NCBI RefSeq assembly: GCF_000687475.1
Contig: NC_057317.1
Coordinates: 5,456,501-5,520,500 of the forward strand
From: Ustilaginoidea virens
Taxonomy: Eukaryota; Ascomycota; Sordariomycetes; Hypocreales; Clavicipitaceae
Length of the DNA: 64,000 bases
Reading direction: 5' to 3'
In this document: positions 11,361 through 22,274 of the stretch, one piece after another
Layout of the letters: each line of letters begins with the position of its first letter
Position numbering within the stretch: the first letter of the stretch is position 1
Notes under the pieces: generated by a model
The model's database searches: none
What the model was told of the DNA's origin: nothing
The model's input: the letters and a program-made list of their open reading frames with translations, nothing else
Program-made: the position numbers and the translations under genes

Positions 11361-13630
11361 ATGGCGGATCTTCTCCTTCAGACGCACAAGGCTCCTAGCC
11401 TCTATGGTGCAGAGACCAAAGCGTCAACTACTCCCGAAAAAAAAACAGAGAAGCTGTCACCTTATCAATGCGGATGTCGCACACTTCAAAAGGCTGTCTC
11501 GAGAACCTTGAGGGATGTCAACAACGCCATTTTGTACTGGAAGGACGGTCTGACCCCTGAGGAACGTGAGTGCATGTTTCTACGGGACCAGAGGAAGGGC
11601 GTTCTTTCTCTGCGCTTGAAGACTGTAAGAGGAGAAGACATCAATCATGGCCCAGGGGCTTCAAAAGCAAGATGCTAACCTCTGCGTCTAGGCCGAAAAA
11701 TATGCAGATTGGAAAGCTGCTGCTTCGGAACTTGATACACTGGACGGTAACGACAAGTGGAAGAATGATGCAGTAGCTGGCGCATACGACTTTCTTCTCA
11801 TCCAGGAGCGCTTGCGTGCGCTTGACGAAGCCCGACTGACTGGCGACGTTCGGACCATGATGTACCTTATTCGAACAGAGCTGAGTCGAGATCTAGGAGG
11901 CATGGACAACGTTGACTTGTACCGCCATTGCCACGTTGGCACCAAGAAGCTCATAGAGCGCTACGTCGACTCGGCTATTCAAACCATCGATGCTCTGGTC
12001 GCTCAGAGCGCAGTCAAGACCCACCACACATTGCACGTCCGAGACCTCCTGGAAGCCATGTTGTATTCGCGACAGAGTTTTGGTCGCAGTGCCTTGTTGC
12101 TTTCGGGGGGCGGCACCTTTGGCATGACGCACATCGGGGTATTGAAGGCGCTGTTCGAACACCAGCTCCTCCCGCGCATCATATCTGGTGCCAGTGCAGG
12201 CAGTATTGTCTGCGCCGTCATGTGCACGAAAACAGACGAGGAGATACCCGAGCTCATCAGGGACTTTCCATACGGCGACCTGGCCGTATTCGAAGCAGAG
12301 GACAGCAAAGTCGGCGTGCTTGGCCACCTGCGACGCTTGTTGACCGAAGGCAGCTGGTCAAACATTGAAAATCTCACCAGAGTAATGCGCGGCATGATGG
12401 GAGACATGACTTTCCAGGAAGCGTACAACCGAACCCGCCGCATCCTCAACATTTGCGTTTCCACGTCGTCCATCTACGAGCTTCCCCGGCTGCTCAACTA
12501 TGTTACTGCGCCCAACGTCATGATTTGGTCCGCAGTCGCTGCGTCGTGCTCTCTTCCTCTGGTCTACACCTCCTCGCCGTTACTGGTCAAAGACCCCATC
12601 ACTGGCGGGCATCACCCATGGACACCAACTCCGCAGCACTTTATCGACGGCTCTGTCGACAACGATCTCCCCATGACTCGCTTGGCTGAAATGTTCAACG
12701 TGAATCACTTCATCGTCTGCCAAGTCAATCCTCACGTTGTCCCGTTCTTGTCGAAAGATGACGTCTTGTCGCAAGAACACAGAACGCAGAAATCCCCCGC
12801 TTCGCACTCAGACGATCTGGACTGGGCGTACACGCTGAGTACCTTGGCAAGGGACGAAGCACTGCACCGACTTCACTTTCTGGCCGAGCTGGGCATATTT
12901 CCCAACCTCATGACCAAGTGTAGGGCAATACTGAGTCAAAAGTATTCGGGGGACATAACCATCCTGCCCGAAATCGCCATGAATGATTTGCCGAAGCTTC
13001 TCAGCAACCCTACCGTGGATTTCATGTTGCGATCGTGCGTGGCGGGTGAAAGGGCAACCTGGCCGCGACTAAGCCGCATTCGCGACCGATGTGCCATTGA
13101 GCTTGCCCTGGACCGCGCCGTCCATAGTCTCCGAACTCGCGTCGTCTTTTCCGAAAGTCAGCGGAACCTGCGCGCGCTGAGCACGGGCATGGGATACATG
13201 CAAACCAACATGATGCCTGCGATTACCTTGCGGTCACCACCTGTTGTTGCTGGGTACGCCGTGGCTGGTGCAGGTCAAGTCCGCAGGCGCCGTCGGTCCG
13301 GTGGCAGCGTGCAAGCCTTGTGCGACGCGCGGCTGGGCTTCGACATGGCGGTCACAGACGAGGACACTGCCGCCGAGGAGCGCGATGAGTTGCTGTCGCG
13401 AAGCCAAACCGGAGTCAGCGGCTCCTCCTCGGGGTCTCACCGCAAGCCACGACTAAAACGATCAAGCAGGAGCGTAATCAACGTGTCCCAACACAAGGCG
13501 CTGCCCACCACAGCTGCTTCTGGGCAAGATATACGCGCCGTCCCGGAGTTCAACTTTTCGCGGCCGCTCTCACGAGCCGGAAGCAAGATCGGGCCCCTGC
13601 GACGCAGCACAAGCAGGGACGGCCGGCTGC

Positions 13631-13662
<32 letters not shown>

Positions 13663-13884
13663 CCAACCGTGTGGGCGGAGCGGATTTCCGCCCTGGTCCG
13701 AGGGGAAGCGACCTCTCCTACGGATGATGTGGAAACCAGCGAGCAAGGTCACTCGAGCGATGCGGACGCAGAGTTGGCAACAGAGGAAAGTGACCCGGAT
13801 CCATACGACACATCCTCATGGGATCTCTTTATGGACAAGGGACGGCGGAAGGAGAGTAGGGGGGCCAGGCCAAGAAATGCCTAA
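11361..13884 (+). CDS. Patatin-domain phospholipase/triacylglycerol lipase (DUF3336 + patatin, Tgl3/4/5-like)
   Basis: This protein should hydrolyse acyl esters of triacylglycerol or lysophospholipid, probably at lipid droplets as in yeast Tgl3/4/5. Exon 1 is 11361-11624 and exon 2 is 11692-13884, with a 67-bp intron, giving 818 residues. The N-terminal DUF3336-type region runs to about residue 215. The patatin domain follows with the oxyanion motif SGGGTFGMTH (from about 226), the nucleophile motif GASAGS (Ser256) and the catalytic Asp in FIDGSVDND (Asp407). The catalytic dyad is therefore intact. The C-terminal third is polar, with serine-rich stretches and a run of ten alanines encoded by GCA repeats at about 13632-13663. 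The first in-frame ATG is at 11361; the frame is open further upstream without an ATG, so a 5' exon is possible. The domain call is strong; substrate is inferred. Confidence 0.9.
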
Positions 13885-14252
13885 ACACTTGCACTATTGA
13901 ACAGCAATGCGATGTCTCAGTGGTGAAGAGGGGAGTCCGTTTTTGGGTATTTGACGGCTTGAAGAGTACACTAATACACTACTCGTGCATACGGTGCAGT
14001 CCGTCATGGTGGACATGTGCATCGCTTTGGAGTTGGAATGAGCATTTGAAATATGTAGACAGAGGATAGTAAGCGCCAGGATTTCAGGATTCTTGTCTTT
14101 ACGTGCGCTACTGAATGTGCAGAGGCTGGTTTTATTCCGTGCATTGCGTCGCACGGAACAGAGGGGTTCTAGACTATAATTTGGGTGCGTATATCACTGG
14201 TACGAATACGCAGCCTCTATAGTGTTGAACAATTTCTACACGGATATACCTC
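13885..14252. other. Intergenic region, lipase 3' end to tRNA gene
   Basis: This short region contains the 3' end of the lipase transcript and the upstream flank of the tRNA gene. I see no coding sequence or recognisable repeat. Confidence 0.5.
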
Positions 14253-14342
14253 GGCCGCGTGGCCTAATGGCTAAGGCGCTAGATTTCGGTTCTCGAGCTT
14301 CCGGCTCTCTAGAGATTCCAGGTTCGACTCCTGGCGTGGTCG
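14253..14342 (+). tRNA. trnR-UCG: tRNA-Arg, anticodon UCG, with a 17-nt intron
   Basis: The sequence folds into a full cloverleaf. The acceptor stem pairs GGCCGCG with CGTGGTC using two G-U pairs. The D arm contains TAATGGCTAA. The anticodon stem pairs CTAGA (14279-14283) with TCTAG (14308-14312). The T arm is CCAGG-TTCGACT-CCTGG. The anticodon TCG lies at 14286-14288 and decodes CGA. A 17-nt intron (14290-14306) follows position 37, the canonical place for nuclear tRNA introns. The discriminator base is G at 14342, and T runs downstream (near 14355 and 14388) can end RNA polymerase III transcription. Confidence 0.95.
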
Positions 14343-15487
14343 ACTCATATGGAAGTTGTATTTTTGCTTCCGGCGACGTATATGGTATTTTTTTTTTTTT
14401 GAATCTCCCTCGAGTCATTTTAGAAAGCTTCTTTCTTCCTTCCATATGGAAAAATTTCTTATAGTCTAGTTGGTGGGGGAAGAGAAATCGGAAATGTAAC
14501 GCGGGTTAACAACAGTGCGAGCCCGCCTTTTTCGTCAGGGAGAAAGACGCAGTCGCCGTAAATCTGACAATACACCGGACATGTTACAACGTACGAACAA
14601 GACGCTGACGAGATTTTCATATAATCAGCTGGAACAGCACGTAATAATAATGCATATATTGAATCGGTTCCACAAACAGGGCGTTGACGTGTCAACCGAT
14701 TCTACCCAGATGTTACACGTGGACAGACAGACATCTGCCGGCTCTCGCGGTAGGTCGGACCTGTATTGCGTGCTCCCTGTCGAGCTGCCTGGCCGACGGT
14801 CCGGGAATGAAAGCGCGGTGCAGCGGAAAGTATGTACTGTATCAACGATATTTACAGAAAGGGTCTCCCGAGCCTCCATTGCGTCAGCTAGGCTTGGATG
14901 GCAGAAGGCGGGGGCGGGCCAATGACGTGGTTGGAGAAGCACGCCATTGGGCCGTGGCGGTGGGAGCATGGAGCTGTGGCGGGGGGGGGGGGGGGGGTGC
15001 CGGCGTTGATCAAGTTTCTTTTTCACGGCAGTGGAAGTTGGTGAGTCTGGGGATTTTCAAAAGGCTGGGCTTTGGGATGAGAAAAGGGAGGAAGGAGTAA
15101 AGGGAGAGAGCAATGGACCAGACCGGGCTCGGGCTGGCTTCGTTTCATGGACAGAAAGAGGGGACAAGGGGGCTTGCAGTGACGGAGCAGAAAGTCTTCC
15201 AGCATGCAGGTGAAAAAGAGGTTAGTTGGGTGGGTGGGCGGATTGTACGGATACAGTGTGGATGCCCTTTGCTCAATCTAGAATGCCGCACCGGGTTAAT
15301 GGCAGCCGCATTGCGACATTGACCACCCGAAGACGGCATTCTCCCAGATGTGTTCCCAGCGAGACAGATAATATATATATAAGCGCCATTGCGAGGTGCC
15401 GGGAGTCGTCGAACCCTCTCCTCCGCTCCCTCCCTACCCACTCCCACCTCCCTCGGACAAATCCAGAAGCCCGCACGACTCTTCACC
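14343..15487. other. Intergenic region, peroxiredoxin promoter side
   Basis: This holds the tRNA 3' flank and the upstream region of the peroxiredoxin gene. A CATATGGAAG word at 14346-14355 recurs inverted at 14439-14448. A run of 16 G occurs at 14982-14997. No supported gene is present. Confidence 0.5.
15369..15381 (+). promoter_or_regulatory. TATA-like box upstream of the peroxiredoxin gene
   Basis: A run of TA dinucleotides ending in TATAAG lies about 110 bases before the ATG at 15488, a plausible TATA-box distance. The start codon is preceded by CACC, a good translation context. Confidence 0.45.
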
Positions 15488-16294
15488 ATGCCCAGCCCTC
15501 TTCGTCTCGGCTCCCAAGCCCCCGGCTTCACTGCCGACAGCAACGTCGGCCCCATCGACTTCCACAAGCACATTGACGGCAGCTGGGCCATCCTCTTCTC
15601 CCACCCGCAGGACTTCACGCCCGTCTGCACCACCGAGCTGGGCGCCTTTGCCAAGCTGGAGCCCGAGTTCACCAAGCGCGGCGTCAAGCTGCTCGGCTTG
15701 TCGGCCGACACCACCGAGAGCCACGAGACGTGGATCAAGGACATTGCCGAGGTGACGGGCGGCCAGGTCAAGTTCCCCATCGTCGCCGATCCCGATCGCA
15801 AGGTGGCCAACCTGTACGACATGTGAGTATTTGGGCTCGGAAGCCCCCCCCCCCCCCCCCCCCCACCCCCGAGACAGTCAGTCGATTGTGCGGGCGGCAA
15901 AGCAATGCCACTCTTTTTTTTTTTTTTATTTTCTTTCTTTTCCTTTGGGCTGACTTGTTTTTCTCTCGGCAGGATCGACTATCAGGACCCGCAGAACATT
16001 GACAGAAACTCGCTGCCGCTGACCATCCGATCCGTCTTCTTCATCGACCCTCGCAAGGTGATCCGCACTATCCTCTCCTACCCTGCTTCCACGGGCCGCA
16101 ACGCGGCCGAGGTGCTTCGCATCGTCGACTCCCTCCAGGCTGTGGACAAGCACAAGATTGCCACGCCTATCGACTGGCTGCCCGGCCAGGACGTCATTGT
16201 TGCCAACAGCGTCAAGGACGACGAGGCCCGTGCCTTGTTCCCCAACCTCCGCGTCGTCAAGCCGTATCTTCGGTACACTGCTTTTCCCAATTGA
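15488..16294 (+). CDS. 1-Cys peroxiredoxin (Prx6/Prx1 type)
   Basis: This thiol peroxidase reduces hydrogen peroxide and organic hydroperoxides. Two exons (15488-15822 and 15973-16294) give 218 residues. The peroxidatic site reads HPQDFTPVCTTE with Cys47, and there is no other cysteine in the protein, so it is a true 1-Cys enzyme that needs an external reductant. The conserved RSVFFIDP and TPIDWLPGQDVIV blocks are present in the Prx6-type C-terminal extension. No mitochondrial presequence is evident, so the cytosol is the simplest location. The 150-bp intron contains a run of more than 20 C (15845-15864 and beyond) followed by a T run, unusual material for an intron and prone to sequencing error. 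Confidence 0.95.
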
Positions 16295-16550
16295 GATGCC
16301 CTGCCTGTACTGCTGGGACGGAAAGGGAGCACGAATAATACGGGAAATTTGGGGGGCGGTGATGGTGTCCTGCTCATTCGACGCAGGTGAACGAGGCAAG
16401 CCCTGCCACAAAACAATGTCACTGCGCGGGGCCACGGAAGAGGGGAATCTCTGCGTGCATGAATCACGAAAAAGGACGCTGATAGCCTGCCATGGGACAG
16501 TCTTGAAAAATACCAAATTGCGTTTTCCCCCTTTTTCCTTGCTCTCTGTT

Positions 16551-16581
16551 GTGTGTGTGTGTGTGTGTGTGTATGTGTGTG
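16551..16581. repeat. (GT)n microsatellite
   Basis: About 15 GT units with one A interruption, followed directly by a T run, in the 3' flank of the peroxiredoxin gene. Confidence 0.9.
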
Positions 16582-17728
16582 TTTTTTTTTCTCCCGGTTT
16601 TCTAGTGACGTGCTCGTTGTGTGCGCGACGCTTCGTGACAGTCAAGACGCATGCTTCAGCGATGAGAAGGCGTTCTAATGACGCGATTGCCCCCTCCTTC
16701 CCACCGGACCCTTTCCTGAGCCCACGCCCCGCGTTTCAGATGTCCAATGTGGTGTAGCATTGCATCGCATGGATGGCATTTTGCGGCAGACATCCTTGCG
16801 TCAGACATCCTTGCGTCTGTATTTCGGAAGATACGGGACTGGAGCAATCTAGCCCAAACCCGTACTGCTTAACCTTACTTGCTGCAGTGTCAATAATGAA
16901 CCTTGGGTGCTCTTGCCGTGTCCAGGGTAGGCCGTCGCTCAAGTCTGGTTCCCCCTGGTGTGTGGTGTGTTGTTTTGCTTGACATGGCATAGATTTCGGA
17001 TTTCAGATTTTGGATTCCAGCATCCTGGCCTGCGCATACGACCAGACCAGACCAGACTCCACGGACGCACATGAGGCACCAGGACCAAACTAGATAGACG
17101 GCCTGCGGGCTCGAGTCTGGCGACCTTTCTCTCCACTGTGCTCCTTGCATGCCGCTGCAGTAATGATTCGCCTCCCTTTAGAGCTTCGCTAAGCCCATCC
17201 GCCCCCAGGTGCTGTGCTTAGGCACCGGACTACATACTGTAGTTTATGCAGGAATCACCACACAAGCCAAGGTATGTTTTCCACCAGCTTTCCGGCCACC
17301 GTGTCTCTGCTCGAGGCTAGGCTCGAGCTCTCTGTGCCGGATGGAAACAAGTCGGCACCAAGACGGCGCCAGAAACACCGTCAAGCAAGGCTGGCCTCCC
17401 TGCTCCTCTCAGCTCCCAAAAACACCTGTCAGACATTGCCTCTCCAACATGGTGTATGTACTCTTGACTAACAGAGAGTGTCATGCCTTTTCATGCAGTT
17501 CGCCGCCATTTGCAGCCTGCATGGCACAGCCTCTCTCGCTTGCGGCGAAAAGACATGATCTGCGCACGACGTCACATTGTTACTGCAGCACAGGTAGGTG
17601 TACAGATGTTCAGCCATTCTCCTCGATCCCGATCCTCCGGTGGGTGTTGACCCTTGAAAACGGAAGCGGCTTCAGCTGAAAGAAACGGATTCCGCCACGC
17701 CGACGGCCAGGTCCATCGTTCGCAAGCT

Positions 17729-17747
17729 TCTCTCTCTCTCTCTCTCC
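17729..17747. repeat. (CT)n microsatellite
   Basis: Nine CT units in the intergenic region upstream of the Kelch gene. Confidence 0.85.
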
Positions 17748-17873
17748 AACCGTGGCCCTGGCGCCGTCTGGCCTGCCCACCTTCCTGTTTTTCCGCCAGG
17801 TGGGTGTTGGGCGTCCGTTGGCGGTTTCTTTTCCTTCTGTTCATGCTGGCTGGTTCGTCGTCATCTCTGCCCC

Positions 17874-17897
17874 CAATCAATCAATCAATCAATCAAT
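17874..17897. repeat. (AATC)n microsatellite
   Basis: About six tandem AATC units, perfect in sequence, in the intergenic region upstream of the Kelch gene. Confidence 0.9.
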
Positions 17898-18624
17898 GGT
17901 CCAACTGCCAAGCCTCCCGCCCGCCTGATGGAACCCAAAGTTTGTTTCATCACTTTGGATTCTTGGTCGCCTTTATTGTTGGCAATGGAATCTCCTGACT
18001 GCGCATGGTGGTGCATGGACTCTTGTCTGGAATCTGAGCCCTTCGCAAAACTGAAAAAAAACCTATTTCCGTACCGAGAACTTCGTACTATGCGGATCGG
18101 ATGCCCAGGCGGGCCAATCCCTCGTCCTGGTCAATAATCCTACGACACCGCCCCTTTGGCTTTGAAATTCTCTGCATTAGCCTGTTCTTCCTTTGCGCCA
18201 TATTATTCTGACTTCTGTCCGCGATCAAGGGTCAGTTCCCAACCGGTCGCTCATGATTCGAGTCCCGGTGCCAACCCGTCGGCTCCTTTATACCTTGCGG
18301 CGGCACCTTGTGCTTAGTTAGTATATACATTAGCACTCGCGAGCCTCGAGTAGTCTACTCTGTAAGCCGGGCCAATCTCTGTCCTCATCATAGACGTTTC
18401 CTGTTCGCTCTGTCCTGCAAGCCGAGAGTTGCCCCCCTCCCGTTCCCTCTTGCATGCTACCCGACTTTGGCTACTGTAGATGGCCTAGCTAGTCAGGGTC
18501 CGGTAGACTCAGCACATGTTTGACAAAAGACATTGGGCTGCTCTGAGGGCAGAGAAACCTTGCACAGCAAAGGTCGGCGGATGGAACCGTATTTGCAAAC
18601 GCCTTGGGAGAGATTTACCCCTTG

Positions 18625-18625
18625 C

Positions 18626-18666
<41 letters not shown>

Positions 18667-18667
18667 C
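18625..18667. repeat. (CAA)14 microsatellite, probably in the Kelch gene leader
   Basis: Fourteen perfect CAA units end about 250 bases before the ATG at 18915. No ATG opens a frame through it on the plus strand, so it is not a supported polyglutamine coding region. If transcribed it would be an unstructured 5' leader segment. Confidence 0.9.
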
Positions 18668-18914
18668 GAGGCGTTCCTCTTGCTCAAAAACAGCCATTGC
18701 CTGAAATAAGTTCCATTCTGGGCCGCTTTCGATCTTTTTTATTCCTTTTTTATTCCTTTTTTTTTCAATTTATTTTCCCTTTTATATACCCGGTCCTTCT
18801 TTTCAGCACGCACCAAGGTCGCCAGCCAAGAGGCTCCAGTCTTGTGCGCCACGCGCCACACGCTCCGCCTTCGGGGCCTGCCGACCCGGTCGTGGCGTAG
18901 CACTTGACTAAACA

Positions 18915-21900
18915 ATGGCTCCAGGCGGTGCTTCAGCCTCCTCGACTGGCTCACAGAAACCGTCTCCGTCACGCATCCAGAGCCGTTTTTCTTCTTTGTT
19001 CGAACCTGAAGCAGGCAGTGACGGCGGCACCAAACCTGGTCGCGACAGCAAGGACGGCTTTTCCGCCGCCCATGAACCCCTTCATCCATCGAATCTCCCG
19101 TCGAGGAGGTTATTGCGGAAAAAGTCTTTGCTAAGCCTGAAAAACCGCTTTGGCTCCAGCTCAAGTGTCACCAAGGCCAGCTTGCCCTCGCCCTCGCCTT
19201 CGCCGTCGTCGCCCTCGCCCTCGCCCCCGTCGCAGCCGCATTTGTCGGATGGCAAAGGGTCCTCGCCGCCTACAGCTGGGCCCACGCCTGCAAGGAGAAC
19301 GAGTCTGAGGCAGAGCCTTGCCAGGCGACTTCCGCAAACCCCCTTTGCTTCATCGAATTCTGCCGTCTTGTCAGCTGTCGAATGCGACGGTTCGGTTGCG
19401 ACTTCCCCGGCACGATCCACTCATCCGAGAATGAATCGTGGCTCAAGCGCAATGGACCCCTCCAGCTCCTCTGCTGCTGCAGGCTTGATATATGGCAGCC
19501 GAGATGGGAACACGCAGGCCTTGAATAGCAGCATGACCAGTCTGACCAACTCCGTCAGGCAGGATCCGAATGGCGACGCTGCAAGAGAAGGCCCACCACA
19601 AAGGGGTACTGGACCAGCTTCCGCTGCGCCGTCGCCAGCCGTAGGGCCAGCAGAGAGGCTGGTCGGTGCGGCTGCGGCTCAGGCTTCTTCAACACATTTA
19701 TCTGGACTAATGTGCAACGTACATCGTACCACAGGACGGGAGCCGCCTCCCCTGGTTGGTGCCACCACGACTATACTCGGAGACAAATTGTATGTCTTTG
19801 GGGGCAGGATTCTGTCGAGGAGTCGTCCTGCTCCCTTGACATCTGACCTCTACCAGTTGGATCTCATCTCGCGCCACTGGATTAAGCTAGAAACCGGGGG
19901 GGAAGTGCCCCCTCCGCGGTATTTTCACTCCATGTGTGCACTCGGTGATACAAAAATGGTTTGTTACGGCGGCATGTCCCCAACGTTGAATCCAAACCAA
20001 CCATCACCGTCAATGCAAGATCAGCAGCAGCAGCAAGCCGAGGTTTCCGTTATGTCTGATGTCTACATATACGACGTTGAAGCGCAAAAATGGACCCATC
20101 TCCCCGCCCAAGACGCACCGCAGGGACGCTATGCTCACTGTGCTTGTATCCTTCCTTCATCAACCTCCTTCTCGTCGAGTCGAGCTCCTCTTGCCGCCTT
20201 GCAACATAACCCATCATCCTCGAACCCAAACGAAGGCCGGATCGGCATCAACATTGACGGAACCGGCGGTGCCGAAATGGTCATTGTGGGAGGCCAGGAT
20301 GGCTCCAATCATTACATTGAACAGATTAGTGTCTTCAACCTTCGAAGCCTCAAGTGGACGTCGACTCAACCGCTCGGCAAGAGCTGCGGCGCCTACAGAA
20401 GCGTCGCCGCGCCTTTACCGCCCTCGGCCTCGGGAAAGGTCGGCAAGGTATACACCAACGGAAGCCTAAGCGGGATCCACGACGGCGGCGGCGGCGGCGG
20501 CGGCGGCGGCATGCACCAGGAAGCGCGCGAATCCGGCTCATCCATGCTGATCTACTCCAACTACAACTTTCTGGACGTCAGACTCGAACTGCAAATCCGC
20601 GCGCCAGGTGGCACGTTGGCGGAACGGCCCATGTCGGGAACGTACTCCCCTCCTGGGCTGCGCTTCCCCAACGGGGGGGTCATTGACACGCACTTTGTGG
20701 TGAGCGGAACATACCTGACGTCCTCCAAGCAAGAGTACGCTCTGTGGGCTCTCGATCTTCGGACTCTGACCTGGAGTCGGATCGATGCCGGGGGCAGCGT
20801 GTTTAGCCAAGGCAGCTGGAATCGCGGCGTCTTGTGGAACCGACGGAACACCTTTGTCATCCTCGGCAATCGAAAACGGAGCCTCGTGGACGACTACAAC
20901 CACCGACGGATCAACTTTTCAAACGTCTGCATGGTGGAGTTGGAAGCGTTCGGGTTCTACGACAATCCGCGCAAGAGTAGCCCAATGTCGGGATTCATAT
21001 CCGCGAGCAGCCCTTATTCCGGCCCCGGGTTGAGCTTGACGCGCAAAGCTGGGTATACTGCTGGCGGCCGCTTCCACTCGAAGGCCAGCGAGGAGTTGGG
21101 CGAGAAGGCGCTCGCGATGCGCGAGCTTGCCGACATGGACATTTTGTGCATTGGCGGGGAGAGAATACCGGTCAACTCCCGGATCGTGTCGCGGAGGTGG
21201 GGGCCCTACTTCGTGCAGCTGCTGCGGGAAGGAACTGCAACTCAGGACGGGAGCGATGCAGTCACGTTGAGAGCTGCTGGGTTGGCGAGCAATCCACTTC
21301 GGGCCTCGGCAGTGACCATTACGCCCGGCTTCAAGGACGCAGCTCAGCCACCACCTGCTTCGTCGGGCGGCGCAGACATGCTCCCGACATTGATGGCCGG
21401 AAGCAACGGGTCAGGGTCAAATCCGAGTGGCGGCGGATCGTCTAGCATAGCCGATGCCGCAGGGGACGCCTCTTCCGGTTCTCAGGCAGATGGCCTCGAC
21501 CCAGCGGCCGTGAATGCCGCCCCCACGCCTCGATCGTTGCCGCCCAACTCGAGGCCGCGATGCCTGTACCTGCCCCATACGTGCCTGACCGTGCAGGCTT
21601 TGCTGCAATTCCTGTACACGAGCTCGTTGCCCCCTCCGACGTCGCCGCTGTGCACACCTCAGATCCTGTGCTCTCTGCTACAGATTGCGCGGCCCTACCG
21701 CGTCGACGGCTTGTTGGAGGCCGTGGTAGAGCGTCTGCACGGGCTCTTGGACAGCCGGAACGCGGCGGCGGTTTTCAACGCGACGGCCATGGCTGCTGGC
21801 GGAGGTCGCGGTATTGACGGGTCCCTGAACCCCAACTTCTTCGTCGGCAGCGCGGACCCCGTCAGCTCGGCAGTCTCCATCTCGGACTTTTCGCTGGGGG

Positions 21901-22274
21901 GCCCGACTGCCGACGGATCCAGGACGGACCCGAGCGGGGGCCCAGCGTCTGGCCCGAGCATCAATCCCAACAACGCTGCGCAGAAGCCGGGGCGGCCGCT
22001 GAGCGGCGAGGTCTCGGCTTCCCCGAGCGCGAGCGGGTCCGAGCCAGGCTCCGAGCCGGGCTCCGAGCTGGGAGGCAGTGACGGCGACATGAGTTTTGTG
22101 TGGAACGGCGAGCTCAGCAGCGTCATCGGGCTGCAGAAGCGCGGCCTGCGAGGGCTGATGGAGGGACGCCGGATGCGCGAGAGGACCGGCACGGGCGGCG
22201 CCGCCTTTTTGCCAGGCCAGCAGCAGGGGCCAAGCGGCCAACAACGCGTGGGACTGGGCATTGCTGGGACATGA
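18915..22274 (+). CDS. Kelch-repeat and BTB protein, Mds3/Pmd1/Ral2 family
   Basis: A single exon of 1119 residues. Residues 1 to about 260 are Ser/Pro-rich and disordered. Kelch repeats run from about 270 to 660, with blade motifs such as DKLYVFGGRILS, PPRYFHSMCAL, MSDVYIYDVEAQKW and MVIVGGQDGSNHYI. A BTB fold starts near residue 738 (DMDILCIGGERIPVNSRIV) and resumes at about 881 (CLYLPHTCLTVQALLQFLY) after a low-complexity insertion of about 110 residues. Yeast Mds3 and Pmd1 are negative regulators of sporulation acting in nutrient and pH signalling; fission yeast Ral2 acts in Ras signalling. A run of nine or ten glycines near residue 523 and Ser-Pro repeats near 90-110 are odd. The architecture supports the family; the pathway role is inferred. 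Confidence 0.85.
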   Translation: MAPGGASASSTGSQKPSPSRIQSRFSSLFEPEAGSDGGTKPGRDSKDGFSAAHEPLHPSNLPSRRLLRKKSLLSLKNRFGSSSSVTKASLPSPSPSPSSPSPSPPSQPHLSDGKGSSPPTAGPTPARRTSLRQSLARRLPQTPFASSNSAVLSAVECDGSVATSPARSTHPRMNRGSSAMDPSSSSAAAGLIYGSRDGNTQALNSSMTSLTNSVRQDPNGDAAREGPPQRGTGPASAAPSPAVGPAERLVGAAAAQASSTHLSGLMCNVHRTTGREPPPLVGATTTILGDKLYVFGGRILSRSRPAPLTSDLYQLDLISRHWIKLETGGEVPPPRYFHSMCALGDTKMVCYGGMSPTLNPNQPSPSMQDQQQQQAEVSVMSDVYIYDVEAQKWTHLPAQDAPQGRYAHCACILPSSTSFSSSRAPLAALQHNPSSSNPNEGRIGINIDGTGGAEMVIVGGQDGSNHYIEQISVFNLRSLKWTSTQPLGKSCGAYRSVAAPLPPSASGKVGKVYTNGSLSGIHDGGGGGGGGGMHQEARESGSSMLIYSNYNFLDVRLELQIRAPGGTLAERPMSGTYSPPGLRFPNGGVIDTHFVVSGTYLTSSKQEYALWALDLRTLTWSRIDAGGSVFSQGSWNRGVLWNRRNTFVILGNRKRSLVDDYNHRRINFSNVCMVELEAFGFYDNPRKSSPMSGFISASSPYSGPGLSLTRKAGYTAGGRFHSKASEELGEKALAMRELADMDILCIGGERIPVNSRIVSRRWGPYFVQLLREGTATQDGSDAVTLRAAGLASNPLRASAVTITPGFKDAAQPPPASSGGADMLPTLMAGSNGSGSNPSGGGSSSIADAAGDASSGSQADGLDPAAVNAAPTPRSLPPNSRPRCLYLPHTCLTVQALLQFLYTSSLPPPTSPLCTPQILCSLLQIARPYRVDGLLEAVVERLHGLLDSRNAAAVFNATAMAAGGGRGIDGSLNPNFFVGSADPVSSAVSISDFSLGGPTADGSRTDPSGGPASGPSINPNNAAQKPGRPLSGEVSASPSASGSEPGSEPGSELGGSDGDMSFVWNGELSSVIGLQKRGLRGLMEGRRMRERTGTGGAAFLPGQQQGPSGQQRVGLGIAGT

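Larger units (their letters stand above)
16295..18914. other. Long intergenic region with microsatellites
   Basis: About 2.6 kb lies between the peroxiredoxin stop and the Kelch gene start. It contains a GT microsatellite, a tandem duplication of CAGACATCCTTGCGT (16787-16816), ACCAG repeats near 17040, a CT run, an AATC run and a CAA run. The last few hundred bases are pyrimidine-rich and are likely the promoter and leader of the Kelch gene. No coding sequence is supported. Confidence 0.5.

Noticed and set aside
18509..18704. Poly-Val, poly-Leu, poly-Thr and poly-Gln frames across the CAA repeat
   Set aside because: They are readings of a microsatellite; none has supporting flanking coding sequence or an ATG-started polyglutamine frame.
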